Shown piece after piece: positions 38,050 to 46,955 of a stretch of DNA of 64,000 nucleotides. The position numbers and the translations under genes are program-made. The notes under the pieces are model-generated. The model searched no databases. It had not been told where the DNA came from and saw only the letters and a program-made list of their open reading frames with translations. The DNA is from Thermodesulfatator sp. GTDB lineage: Bacteria > Desulfobacterota > Thermodesulfobacteria > Thermodesulfobacteriales > Thermodesulfobacteriaceae. The stretch lies in the NCBI GenBank assembly GCA_027064165.1, contig JAMOQE010000041.1, positions 1 to 64,000 on the forward strand, given 5' to 3'. Each line of letters begins with the position of its first letter. Within the stretch, counting starts at the first letter, position 1.

Positions 38050-38888
38050 AGATAGCTGTTTTAAGTGGAAAGGGAGGCACAGGTAAAACCACAATAGCAG
38101 TCTCTTTAGCACTCAGTCTGCCAGGTTCTCAGCTTATTGACTGTGATGTGGAGGAGCCAAATGTCCATCTGTTTCTAAACCCTGAAATAAAAGAAGAAAA
38201 AGTGGTAAATACGCTGGTTCCAGAGGTGGATTACGAAAAGTGCAATTTTTGTGGATACTGTGCCAAGATTTGTGCCTATAATGCCCTTTCAGTGCTTAAG
38301 TTTGGCGAGAAAGAAGGTGAGATACTTCTTTTTAACCATCTCTGTCATGGATGTGGGGGATGTATCCTGCTTTGTCCGGAAAAAGCTATGAAAGAAGCAA
38401 CCAGGCCTGTTGGTGTTTTAAGGATAGGTGAGGGCAAGGGTATAAAATTTGTAGAGGGGAGACTCAATATCTCTGAGGTGCTCGCTCCTCTTGTAATTGA
38501 GGAGGCAAAAAAACTTGCCCAGGAAGATGGGGTAGTGATTCTTGATGCTCCACCGGGCACTTCCTGCCCAGCAGTAGCCACCCTTAAGGAGACGGATTTT
38601 GCCCTGCTCGTTACTGAACCTACTCCCTTTGGGCTTCATGATTTGGAGCTTGCCTATGAAGTTGCAAAAGCGCTTAAAGTGCCTGCAGGGGTGGTTATAA
38701 ACAAGGCAGGGGAGGATGATATCGTAGAAGAATTTTGTTCTTCAAGAAATCTTTCCATTCTTTTGAAAATTCCTTTTAAGCGAGAAATAGCATCGGCTTA
38801 TGCTCAGGGAATTCCTTTAGTTGAGGCAATTCCTGATTATAAAGTCAAATTTCAAGAACTTTACAATCAAATACGGGGTATGTTATGA
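38046..38888 (+). CDS. MinD-superfamily ATPase with inserted [4Fe-4S] ferredoxin domain
   Basis: AVLSGKGGTGKTTIAVSLAL; CNFCGYCAKICAYNAL, CHGCGGCILLCPEKA; DAPPGTSCP. Confidence 0.93.
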   Translation: MKIAVLSGKGGTGKTTIAVSLALSLPGSQLIDCDVEEPNVHLFLNPEIKEEKVVNTLVPEVDYEKCNFCGYCAKICAYNALSVLKFGEKEGEILLFNHLCHGCGGCILLCPEKAMKEATRPVGVLRIGEGKGIKFVEGRLNISEVLAPLVIEEAKKLAQEDGVVILDAPPGTSCPAVATLKETDFALLVTEPTPFGLHDLELAYEVAKALKVPAGVVINKAGEDDIVEEFCSSRNLSILLKIPFKREIASAYAQGIPLVEAIPDYKVKFQELYNQIRGML

Positions 38889-39745
38889 AACAGATTTTGA
38901 TAATAAGTGGAAAGGGAGGGACAGGGAAGACTTTTTTTACCGGGTGTATGGCAGTGGCTGTAAAAAACAAGGTGCTTGTAGATTGCGATGTGGACGCTGC
39001 TAACCTGCATTTGCTTTTGCATCCTGAGATAAAAGAGAAATATGAATTTTGGTCCGGTAAAATTGCGGAAATTGATTCAGAGAAATGTACCGGCTGTGGC
39101 ACCTGTAAAGAAATCTGTAGATTTGAAGCTATTGAAGAAAAAGACGGGCTCTATAGAATAGAGCCTTATGCCTGTGAGGGATGCACTATCTGTAGCTATT
39201 TTTGCCCTGAAGAGGCTATAATTTTAAGAGATAGGCTTTCAGGCCATTACTTCATTTCTGAGACCAAGTATGGCCCTTTAGTACATGCAAGGCTTGGCAT
39301 TGCTCAGGAAAACTCTGGCAAGCTTGTTACTAAACTTAGAGAAATAGCTGAAGAGATGGCAAAAAAGAAGAATTACGATTATGTAATAATTGATGGTCCT
39401 CCAGGAGTTGGGTGTCCTGTAATGGCAGCAATGACTGGAGTAGATCTGGCAGTGGTAGTGGTAGAACCTACGCTTTCAGGGCTCCATGATTTTGAGAGAG
39501 TGGTTGAGCTTTCAGGCCATTTTAAAATTCCTTTGAAGGTAATTATTAATAAGTATGATTTAAACAAGGAAGTAAGTCAAAAAATAGAAGAAAGAGCTTC
39601 TGAATTAGAGGCAGAGCTTGTGGGGAGGATTCCTTTTTCTGAAGAAATTTTAACCTCTGTAAAAAACGGGGTTCCTTTTTTGGAAAAATCTACCTCTCCT
39701 CTTGCTCAAGAGATTTTCCAATTATGTCAAAATTTGGTCAAATAA
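38885..39745 (+). CDS. MinD-superfamily ATPase with inserted [4Fe-4S] ferredoxin domain
   Basis: LIISGKGGTGKTFFTGCMAV; CTGCGTCKEICRFEAI, CEGCTICSYFCPEEA; DGPPGVGCP. Confidence 0.93.
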   Translation: MKQILIISGKGGTGKTFFTGCMAVAVKNKVLVDCDVDAANLHLLLHPEIKEKYEFWSGKIAEIDSEKCTGCGTCKEICRFEAIEEKDGLYRIEPYACEGCTICSYFCPEEAIILRDRLSGHYFISETKYGPLVHARLGIAQENSGKLVTKLREIAEEMAKKKNYDYVIIDGPPGVGCPVMAAMTGVDLAVVVVEPTLSGLHDFERVVELSGHFKIPLKVIINKYDLNKEVSQKIEERASELEAELVGRIPFSEEILTSVKNGVPFLEKSTSPLAQEIFQLCQNLVK

Positions 39746-40018
39746 ATTTTAATAATTGCTAAAAAGAACAAATAAGTGTGTTATCCTTCTTCTTTAAGAA
39801 ATTATTTTTGAACTTGAGAAAAAATTACAGCTCTTTAAAGAGAGATGATATAATTAGTAAAAAATTTGAAAAAACTTGCAAATAAATTGGGAAAAAAGGC
39901 TCTAAAGCAATCAGGTTGAGGATAAACCTTTTCTTTTGCGTTTGACCCTGTGTTTTATTGGTATTATAAATAAAAGTTAGCTAAAATTGGGGAAAATTTA
40001 AATAAAGGAGGGTTTAAG

Positions 40019-42022
40019 ATGCCAAGGATTGGAGTGTATATCTGCCATTGTGGTGAAAACATTAAAGGTTCGGTGAATATTCCGGAGGTAATGGAATATG
40101 TTAAAACCCTGCCTGATGTGGTATTGGTGAGGGATTATCAATTTATGTGTTCTGATCCAGGTCAGGACCTGATTAAAAAGGACATTAAAGAAGGGAAGAT
40201 TGACAGGGTAGTTGTGGCTGCCTGTACACCAAGGACACATGAGCCTATTTTCAGGAAGGCAGTAGAGGAAGCAGGTCTTAATAAGTATTTTTGTGAAATG
40301 GCAAATATTCGTGATCAGGATAGCTGGGCTCACTGGGGTGATATTGAAGGTGCCACTGCGAAGGCAAAAAGAATTATTCGCAGTGCAGTAGCCAAGGTAA
40401 GGCTTGCTGAGCCTCTTGAGGATCGTTTTGAGCCTGTGGAGAAGTCTGTGCTTGTGGTAGGTGGTGGAATTGCAGGAATGTTTGCAGCTATTGATCTTGC
40501 CAATATGGGCCTGAAGGTCTATCTCGTGGAGAAGCAGCCCTCAATTGGTGGTAATATGGCAATGCTTGACAAGACTTTTCCAACGATGGATTGTTCGGCG
40601 TGAATTATCACACCCAAGATGGGCGAGGTCGCCCAGCATCCTAACATTGAACTTATCACTTATGCCGAGGTAGAAGATGTAAAGGGATATGTTGGTAATT
40701 TTGAGGTAACCATAAGAAAGAAAGCTACTTATGTAGACTGGGAGAAATGTACTGGTTGTGGGCATTGTATGGAAATATGTCCCACCAAAGTGCCCGATGA
40801 ATTTAATTGCGGTTTAAGCAATAGAAAGGCTATATATATCCAGTTTCCTCAAGCTGTGCCCAAGAAGGCAGTAATTGATCCCGAGCATTGTCTTTATCAC
40901 AAAACCTTGAGGAAGACAGGAAAGAAGGTATGCCAGATTTGTTCCAAGGGAATTCCTGCTAAGGGAATTGAAGGTTGCCCTGCCGGAGCTATTAATTATG
41001 ATGATGAGGATAAGTTTATCAAGATTAAAGTGGGTTCAGTAATCCTGGCAACTGGTTTCAAGGTGATGGACAAAAAGCACTTCCCAGAATACTCTCCAGA
41101 GCATCCAGATGTACTTACTTCCATGGAATTTGAAAGGCTTCTTTCAGCAACGGGTCCTACAGAGGGTAAGTTAAAGAGGCTTTCTAATGGAGAGAAGCCC
41201 AAGAAGATTGCTTTTATTTCCTGTGTAGGTAGCAGAAGTGAAAAACATCATACTTATTGTTCTAAGGTCTGTTGTATGTATATGCTTAAACATGCAAGGA
41301 TTCTTAAGGAGAAATATCCTGATATAGATCTTTATCTCTTCTTTATTGATGTAAGGACAGTAGGTAAAGATTTTGAAGAATTTTATGTATATACCAAACA
41401 ACTTGGAGCCAAGATTATAAGAGGGGGAAGGGTGGCAGGTGTAGAGCCTACTCCAGATGGGAGTTTGAGGATAAAGGCTTATGATAACGATCTTTGCAGT
41501 CCTATTGAGGTAAATGTGGATATGGTGGTGCTGGCAACGGCAATTGAACCTGGTCCGGATACTGAAAAGCTCAGCAAGATTTTTAGTGTATCTATTGGGA
41601 AAGAAGGATTTTTCAAGGAGGTTCATACCAAACTTTATCCGGTTGAGACTTCAGCTAAAGGAGTTTTTATTGCAGGATGTGCTCAAGGGCCAAAGGATAT
41701 CCCAGATTCAGTAGCACAGGCAAGGGCAGCGGCTTCTGCAGCAGCAGCCCTTGTAATCCCTGGACAGATTAGATTTGAGGCTATTACTGCAGAAGTTGAT
41801 CCAGAAAAATGCAGCAGCTGTGGAATTTGTGTAAATCTTTGTCCATATAATGCTATTGTGCTTGAAGAAGTGAATGGACAGTATAAAGCAAAGGTTGAAG
41901 CAGCGCTTTGTGCAGGGTGTGGAACCTGTGCAGCTGCCTGTCCATCAAGGGCAATTACTTTCCATGGCTTTACCACTGAGCAGGTGCTTGCTCAGATAGA
42001 GGCTATTACAGCTGATCTTTAA
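40019..42022 (+). CDS. hdrA: heterodisulfide reductase subunit A, putative selenoprotein (UGA/Sec at 40601-40603)
   Basis: ORFs 40019-40603 and 40619-42022 share one frame: ...[36 protein letters not shown]...; FAD motif [19 protein letters not shown]; multiple 4Fe-4S motifs. Confidence 0.93.
40620..40635 (+). promoter_or_regulatory. SECIS-like hairpin of hdrA
   Basis: TGGGCG-AGGT-CGCCCA, 16 nt after the UGA. Confidence 0.75.
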
Positions 42023-42048
42023 AAAAGTAAGAAAATAGGAGGGTAATT

Positions 42049-42597
42049 ATGGAAGGAGCAAGAGATGTAAATGTAATAAAGCTTGATGAGGAGTTTTTCG
42101 CAGAGTTTTACGATGAGCTTCAGGAAATGGGGATGGATAAGAATCAACTTAGAAGGTGCATCCAGTGTGGGATGTGTGCTGGTGGCTGTCCCATGGCCCT
42201 TGCAGGGCTTGAGTATTTTATAAAAAGGATTGTGCATGCTTCAATCCTGGGGCTTAAGGAGATTTTTCTTGATGATTCTTCTGTATGGGGATGTCAGAGC
42301 TGTAATAGATGTGTGGAAGTGTGTCCCATGGATGTAAGGCCCTATGAGCTTATTCAGGCTATAAGGAGGGTTTGTTTTAGGGAATATGCTATGCCTTCAA
42401 ATACTATAGACGGATTAAGGAATTATTATGAGCAGGGGCATGCGGTTATTATGAAGGGGTATGAGGAGAGGAGGCAGAAGGTGGGGCTTGACCCTGTGCC
42501 TCCTACAACTATAGGAAATGAGGAGTTAAGAAAGAAGTTTCAGGAAGTAATGAAGGCAACGGCGCTTGCAGAGGTAGCGCCATTTCCACTTGAGTAA
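42049..42597 (+). CDS. hdrC: heterodisulfide reductase subunit C
   Basis: CIQCGMCAGGCPMA and CQSCNRCVEVCPMDVRP [4Fe-4S] motifs. Confidence 0.93.
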   Translation: MEGARDVNVIKLDEEFFAEFYDELQEMGMDKNQLRRCIQCGMCAGGCPMALAGLEYFIKRIVHASILGLKEIFLDDSSVWGCQSCNRCVEVCPMDVRPYELIQAIRRVCFREYAMPSNTIDGLRNYYEQGHAVIMKGYEERRQKVGLDPVPPTTIGNEELRKKFQEVMKATALAEVAPFPLE

Positions 42598-42616
42598 TTT
42601 ACAAGGAGGGAGAGAT

Positions 42617-43513
42617 ATGAAGAGGATAGGGTTGTTTTTAGGGTGTAATATACCGCTCAGGAGACCTGATATAGAGTATTCAATGAGATATATACTTAAG
42701 GAGTTTGGGGTAGAGGTGGTGGATTTAGAGGGAGCCACCTGCTGTCCAGCATTTGGAACGATGCCATCTGTAGATCTGGTGGGATGGTGTGTAGGTGCAG
42801 CGTGGAACATGGCGATAGCAGAGGAGAAGGGAGTTGACATGATAACGGGGTGTGGGAGCTGTTATGGTTCGCTTAACGAGGCAAGGTATCACATGGAGAA
42901 GCATCCAGAGATAAAGGAAAAGGTAAATGAGATTCTTGCTAAGGGCGGGAAAAAGTATGAGGGGAAGGTGAAAGTGTGGAATGTTTACAATTATCTTTAT
43001 GAAGTAATAGGGCTTGATGCGATAAAGGAGAAGGTGAAGTATCCGCTTAATGAGATGGTGCTTGGGATTCAGGTGGGTTGTCATAATTTATGGCCGAGTA
43101 AAGCTCATACTTCAAATGATGACGATGTATTTCATCCCAAAAGGTTAAAAGAGGTATGTGAGGCTTTGGGGGGTAAGGCTCCTGAGTATAGCACGATGCT
43201 TGATTGTTGCGGAATGGGAGCCTTGGGTTCTCTTGCAAAAGAGAAAAGCTGGAATTTGTTTTTAAATAAAGTTGAAAAAATGAGAGCAGAAATTAATCCT
43301 GAATTGCTTGTTACTGGGTGTAGCTCATGTTTGCTGAGGTTTGACAATGATCAGGCGCAGATGAAGAAGGAGGGGTTAATAGACTGGGAGGTGCCAGCTG
43401 TGCATGTGGCGCAGCTTGTAGCCCTTTGTTTGGGGGCAGAGCCTGAGAAGGCAGTTGGATTGGCAGAGGTGCCAATAGAAGGGATAGTAGAAAAAATAAG
43501 AGGAGGTAAGTAA
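42617..43513 (+). CDS. hdrB: heterodisulfide reductase subunit B
   Basis: LFLGCNIPLR; ATCCPAF; GCGSCYGSL; CCGMGAL...TGCSSCLLRF; SD AGGAGGG before ATG. Confidence 0.93.
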   Translation: MKRIGLFLGCNIPLRRPDIEYSMRYILKEFGVEVVDLEGATCCPAFGTMPSVDLVGWCVGAAWNMAIAEEKGVDMITGCGSCYGSLNEARYHMEKHPEIKEKVNEILAKGGKKYEGKVKVWNVYNYLYEVIGLDAIKEKVKYPLNEMVLGIQVGCHNLWPSKAHTSNDDDVFHPKRLKEVCEALGGKAPEYSTMLDCCGMGALGSLAKEKSWNLFLNKVEKMRAEINPELLVTGCSSCLLRFDNDQAQMKKEGLIDWEVPAVHVAQLVALCLGAEPEKAVGLAEVPIEGIVEKIRGGK

Positions 43514-43514
43514 T

Positions 43515-43934
43515 ATGAGCTGGGAGCCAAAGATAGTAGTAATAGCCTGCAACTGGTGTACATATGCAGCAGCAGACCTTGCAGGTAGCTTGAGATATAA
43601 GTATCCTCCCACCGCCTGTGTAGTAAGAGTTCCATGTAGTGGTAGAGTTGAGCCTGAGTTTATTGTAGAGGCTCTGGTCAAGGGAGCAGATGCGGTACTT
43701 GTGGGTGGCTGACCTCCCGGAGATTGTCATTACCGGGCCGGTAATTACAAGGCAGAGAGGAGGTTTAAGCTTTTGAAGAGGGTGCTTGAAGATTTGGGGG
43801 TTGAGCCTGAGAGGGTACGTTTGGAGTGGATATCAGGGAGTGAGGGAAAGAAGTTTGCGGATGTGATAACGGAGATGGATGCGAAGATAAGGGAGCTTGG
43901 ACCAAATCCACTTAAGGAGGTAGGAAATGAGTAA
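43515..43934 (+). CDS. mvhD: MvhD-type hydrogenase/Hdr electron-transfer subunit, putative selenoprotein (UGA/Sec at 43710-43712)
   Basis: ...KGADAVLVGG-U-PPGDCHYRAGNYKAERRFKLLKRVLEDLGVEPERVRLEWISGSEGKKFADVITEMDAKIRELGPNPLKEVGNE*; matches the MvhD GCxPGDCHY region. Confidence 0.92.
43729..43745 (+). promoter_or_regulatory. SECIS-like hairpin of mvhD
   Basis: ATTACCG-GGC-CGGTAAT, 16 nt after the UGA. Confidence 0.7.
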
Positions 43935-44907
43935 ACCTAAATTAGCATATTACCTTGCAGGGGGATGTGCAGGGTGTGAGATTGCTATGGTTGATCTTGC
44001 GGATACATTAGTAGATGTATTAAGTGGAATGGATGTAGTATTTTTTGCACCGACCCTTGCAGATGTGAAGTATAAGGATTTTGAGGCGCTTCCTGATGGT
44101 TCAGTGGATGTGGGATTTTTTTCAGGGAATGTGAGGAATAAAGAGCATGAGCACATGGCCAAGTTGATGAGGGCTAAGTGTAAGATACTTATAGCGTTTG
44201 GGATATGTGCAGCTATAGGAGGAATAAAGGGGCTGGTGAATCTTCATTCAAACGAGGAGCTTTTAGAGAAGGCATTTAAGACGACATTTAGTACGGACAA
44301 TCCTGATGGAGTATTGCCCAGTCCGAAGTGTGTGGTGGAGGAGAATGGGAAGAAGTATGAGCTTGAGCTTCCAGAGCTTACAGAGGCGAGGGCTTTGGAT
44401 CAGGTGGTAGAGGTGGATTATTATGTGGGAGGATGTCCTCCGCACTACGAGCATATAAAGAAGGCTGTGACGGCACTTCTTGAGGGTAATCTTCCGCCGA
44501 AGGGTAGCTGGATAACGATGGGGCATGCAGTGTGTGAGGTATGTCCGAGGAATCCTGTGCTTAGAGGGGAGAAGAAGAAACCGGTTAAAGAGGTAAAAAG
44601 GATTATTGAGGGTGAGATTCCTGAAGATAAATGTTTGCTTGGAGCTGGGTATCTCTGCCTTGGTCCAATAACTCAGGGAGATTGTGGAGCACTTTGTTTG
44701 AAGGTAGGAATGCCTTGTCGTGGATGTGGAGGACCGATTCCTGGAGTGAAGGACTATGGGCTCAGGGCGATAAGTGCGATAGCGAGTGCGCTTGATAATG
44801 CAGAGCTTGTGGACAAGATAGTGGATCCGGTGCATCTTTTCTATAGGTATAGTTTACCCAGTTCTCTTTTGAGAAAAAGGTTAAATAGAAAAGAAGAGCA
44901 AAAATAA
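43927..44907 (+). CDS. mvhG: F420-non-reducing-type [NiFe] hydrogenase small subunit
   Basis: YYLAGGCAGCEIAMVDL; VGGCPPHYEHI; GPITQGDCGALCLKVGMPCRGCGGP. Confidence 0.93.
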   Translation: MSKPKLAYYLAGGCAGCEIAMVDLADTLVDVLSGMDVVFFAPTLADVKYKDFEALPDGSVDVGFFSGNVRNKEHEHMAKLMRAKCKILIAFGICAAIGGIKGLVNLHSNEELLEKAFKTTFSTDNPDGVLPSPKCVVEENGKKYELELPELTEARALDQVVEVDYYVGGCPPHYEHIKKAVTALLEGNLPPKGSWITMGHAVCEVCPRNPVLRGEKKKPVKEVKRIIEGEIPEDKCLLGAGYLCLGPITQGDCGALCLKVGMPCRGCGGPIPGVKDYGLRAISAIASALDNAELVDKIVDPVHLFYRYSLPSSLLRKRLNRKEEQK

Positions 44908-44933
44908 TTTAAACAAAAAAGGAGGGGTATGGT

Positions 44934-46406
44934 ATGCAGAGGATAGAGATAAATCCCATGACAAGGCTTGAGGGTCATGGGAAGATAACCATATTTTTGG
45001 ATGAGAGTGGGAATGTAGATAATGCATTTTTTCAGGTAGTAGAGTTTATGGGGTATGAGAAATTTTTGACGGGTATGCCCATTGAAGAGGTGCCGAGAAC
45101 AGTTACTACGATTTGTGGTGTCTGAAGGGGAGTACATTTTACGGCCTCGTTGAAGGCCGCAGATGAGATTTTTGGAGTTCCTCCTACAGAGACGGCCAGA
45201 AAGTTAAGAGAGCTATTTTATCATGCTCACTATATAGAGGACCACATGGAGATACTTTATGCCCTTGGTCTTCCTGACTTTATATGTGGCCCTACAGCGT
45301 CCCCAGCGGAGAGGAATTTGATAGGGGTTGTAAAGAAAGTAGGAGCAGATGCAGTCAAGCAGGTGCTTAAGTGGAGATTTGCAGCAGTAAGGATATTTGA
45401 GATACTTGGAGGCAAACCAAGCCATCCAGTGGCAGCAATTCCTGGAGGATGGAGCAAGAGGCTTACAGAGGAGGAGAGACAGGAGATACTTAAGTATGCA
45501 GATGAATGTGTGGAGCTTGGGAAGTTTACATTGAAGGCACTTAAGGATTTTGTTCTAAGCAATCCGGAGTATGTAGAGTTAATGAAAGGAGATGTGTATA
45601 AGGTAGTAACTAACTATCTTGGAACGGTGGATGAAAATGGGAAGGTAGCCTATTATGATGGAACACAGAAGGTGGTGGATACGAAAGGGAATGTGCTTTA
45701 TACTTTTAGGGGCAGAGAATATTTGGATTATATAGCGGAAAGGACTCTTGAGTGGAGTTATATAAAGGCTCCATATCTCAAGAAGCTTGGATGGAAGGGT
45801 TTTGTGGATGGGGAAGGAACGAGTCTTTACAGTGTAGGGCCACTTGCCAGGTTTAATGTAGGAGATGGATTTGACACGCCTCTTGCGCAGGAGGCATATG
45901 AGGAGATGGTGGAATTTTTTGGAGGTAAGCCTGTGCACAACACACTGGCCTATCACTGGGCAAGGGCAATAGAGCTTATGCACTGTGCAGAGAAGGTTAA
46001 GGAGCTTGCAAGTGATGAGAGCATCACTGATCCAAATGTAAGGCAGGAGATAGAGGGGGTAAAGAGTCATGAGGGAGTGGGAATAGTAGAGGCTGCTCGT
46101 GGCACATTGATTCATCACTATGTAGTGGATGACCAGGGCATTGTGCAGGATGCTAACCTCATTGTGGCAACCACTCATAACAAGGCCCCTGTAAATATAG
46201 CTATTAGAAGGGCTGCCAAGCATTTTATCAAGGATGGAAAGGTGGATGAGGGAATATTGAATTTTGTGGAGATTGCTTACAGGCCTTATGACCTCTGCCT
46301 TGCCTGTGCATCTCATAATCTTTTTGGTAAGATGCCTGTTGAGATAGAGATTTATTCCCACGAAGGAGAGCTTGTGAAAACTCTTAGAAACTTTGAGAAA
46401 AAGTAG
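44934..46406 (+). CDS. mvhA: F420-non-reducing-type [NiFe] hydrogenase large subunit, putative selenoprotein (UGA/Sec at 45123-45125)
   Basis: INPMTRLEGHGKITIFLDESG...TTICGV-U-RGVHFTASLKAADEIFGVPPTETARKLREL...YRPYDLCLACASHNLFG. Confidence 0.93.
45142..45159 (+). promoter_or_regulatory. SECIS-like hairpin of mvhA
   Basis: CGGCCT-CGTTGA-AGGCCG, 16 nt after the UGA. Confidence 0.75.
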
Positions 46407-46440
46407 TTTTGGATTTTAAATTTTAAATAGCTTTGCTTTA

Positions 46441-46470
46441 AAAAGGGAGGCTTTAAGCCTCCCTTTTTTT
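46441..46470 (+). terminator. intrinsic terminator after the hdr-mvh cluster
   Basis: AAAAGGGAGGCTT-T-AAGCCTCCCTTTTTTT. Confidence 0.9.
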
Positions 46471-46521
46471 ATTAATTTTTTAATTGAAAAATCTTTAAAT
46501 AGATGCTAAAATAAGAATGAA

Positions 46522-46535
46522 CTAAGCTTAGCTAA
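46522..46535. promoter_or_regulatory. candidate antitoxin autoregulatory operator
   Basis: Overlapping palindromes CTAAGCTTAG and TTAGCTAA directly upstream of the Phd-like ORF. Confidence 0.4.
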
Positions 46536-46548
46536 TTGAAATGGAATT

Positions 46549-46785
46549 ATGCGTATAGTTAATATACATGAGGCAAAAACGCAGCTTTCAAAATTAGTTG
46601 CAGAAGTATTGGCAGGAGAAGAAATAGTAATTGCTAAGGCAGGAAAGCCCGTAGCTAAGCCTATTCCTTACAATCCTGAGCCAGAACCAAGAAAACTTGG
46701 TGGTTATGAAAGAGAGGTATATATTCCTCCTGATTTTGACGAAACTGATAAAGAAATTATAAAACTTTTTGAAGGGGAAAGTTGA
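46549..46785 (+). CDS. Phd/YefM-type antitoxin
   Basis: MRIVNIHEAKTQLSKLVAEVLAGEEIVIAKAGKPVAKP. Confidence 0.88.
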   Translation: MRIVNIHEAKTQLSKLVAEVLAGEEIVIAKAGKPVAKPIPYNPEPEPRKLGGYEREVYIPPDFDETDKEIIKLFEGES

Positions 46786-46924
46786 AAGGCTATCTTCGCT
46801 CCCTTTAATTCATCGTGATCCATTTGATAGAATGTTAATTGCACAAGCTATGGCAGAAGATTTAGTTATTATTACATCAGATAGTAAGTTTAAGAACTAT
46901 GATGTAAAAATATTGGAAACTTAA
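46784..46924 (+). pseudogene. C-terminal remnant of PIN-domain VapC toxin
   Basis: Open frame without N-terminal half: ERLSSLPLIHRDPFDRMLIAQAMAEDLVIITSDSKFKNYDVKILET*. Confidence 0.8.
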
Positions 46925-46955
46925 CTAAAAAACTGCAAATAAAAGGAGAAAAGTT

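Noticed and set aside
40619-42022. Separate short HdrA-like gene starting at 40619
   Set aside because: Same frame as 40019-40603 across a single UGA with conserved flanks; one selenoprotein gene.
43311-43730. Minus-strand ORFs opposite hdrB/mvhD
   Set aside because: Low-complexity antisense translations overlapping well-supported genes.
45579-46361. 260-aa minus-strand ORF opposite mvhA
   Set aside because: Antisense to conserved hydrogenase large subunit; no recognisable domain.
45150-46406. Stand-alone hydrogenase fragment starting at 45150
   Set aside because: It is the downstream half of mvhA in the same frame as 44934-45125; UGA readthrough explains the split better than two genes.
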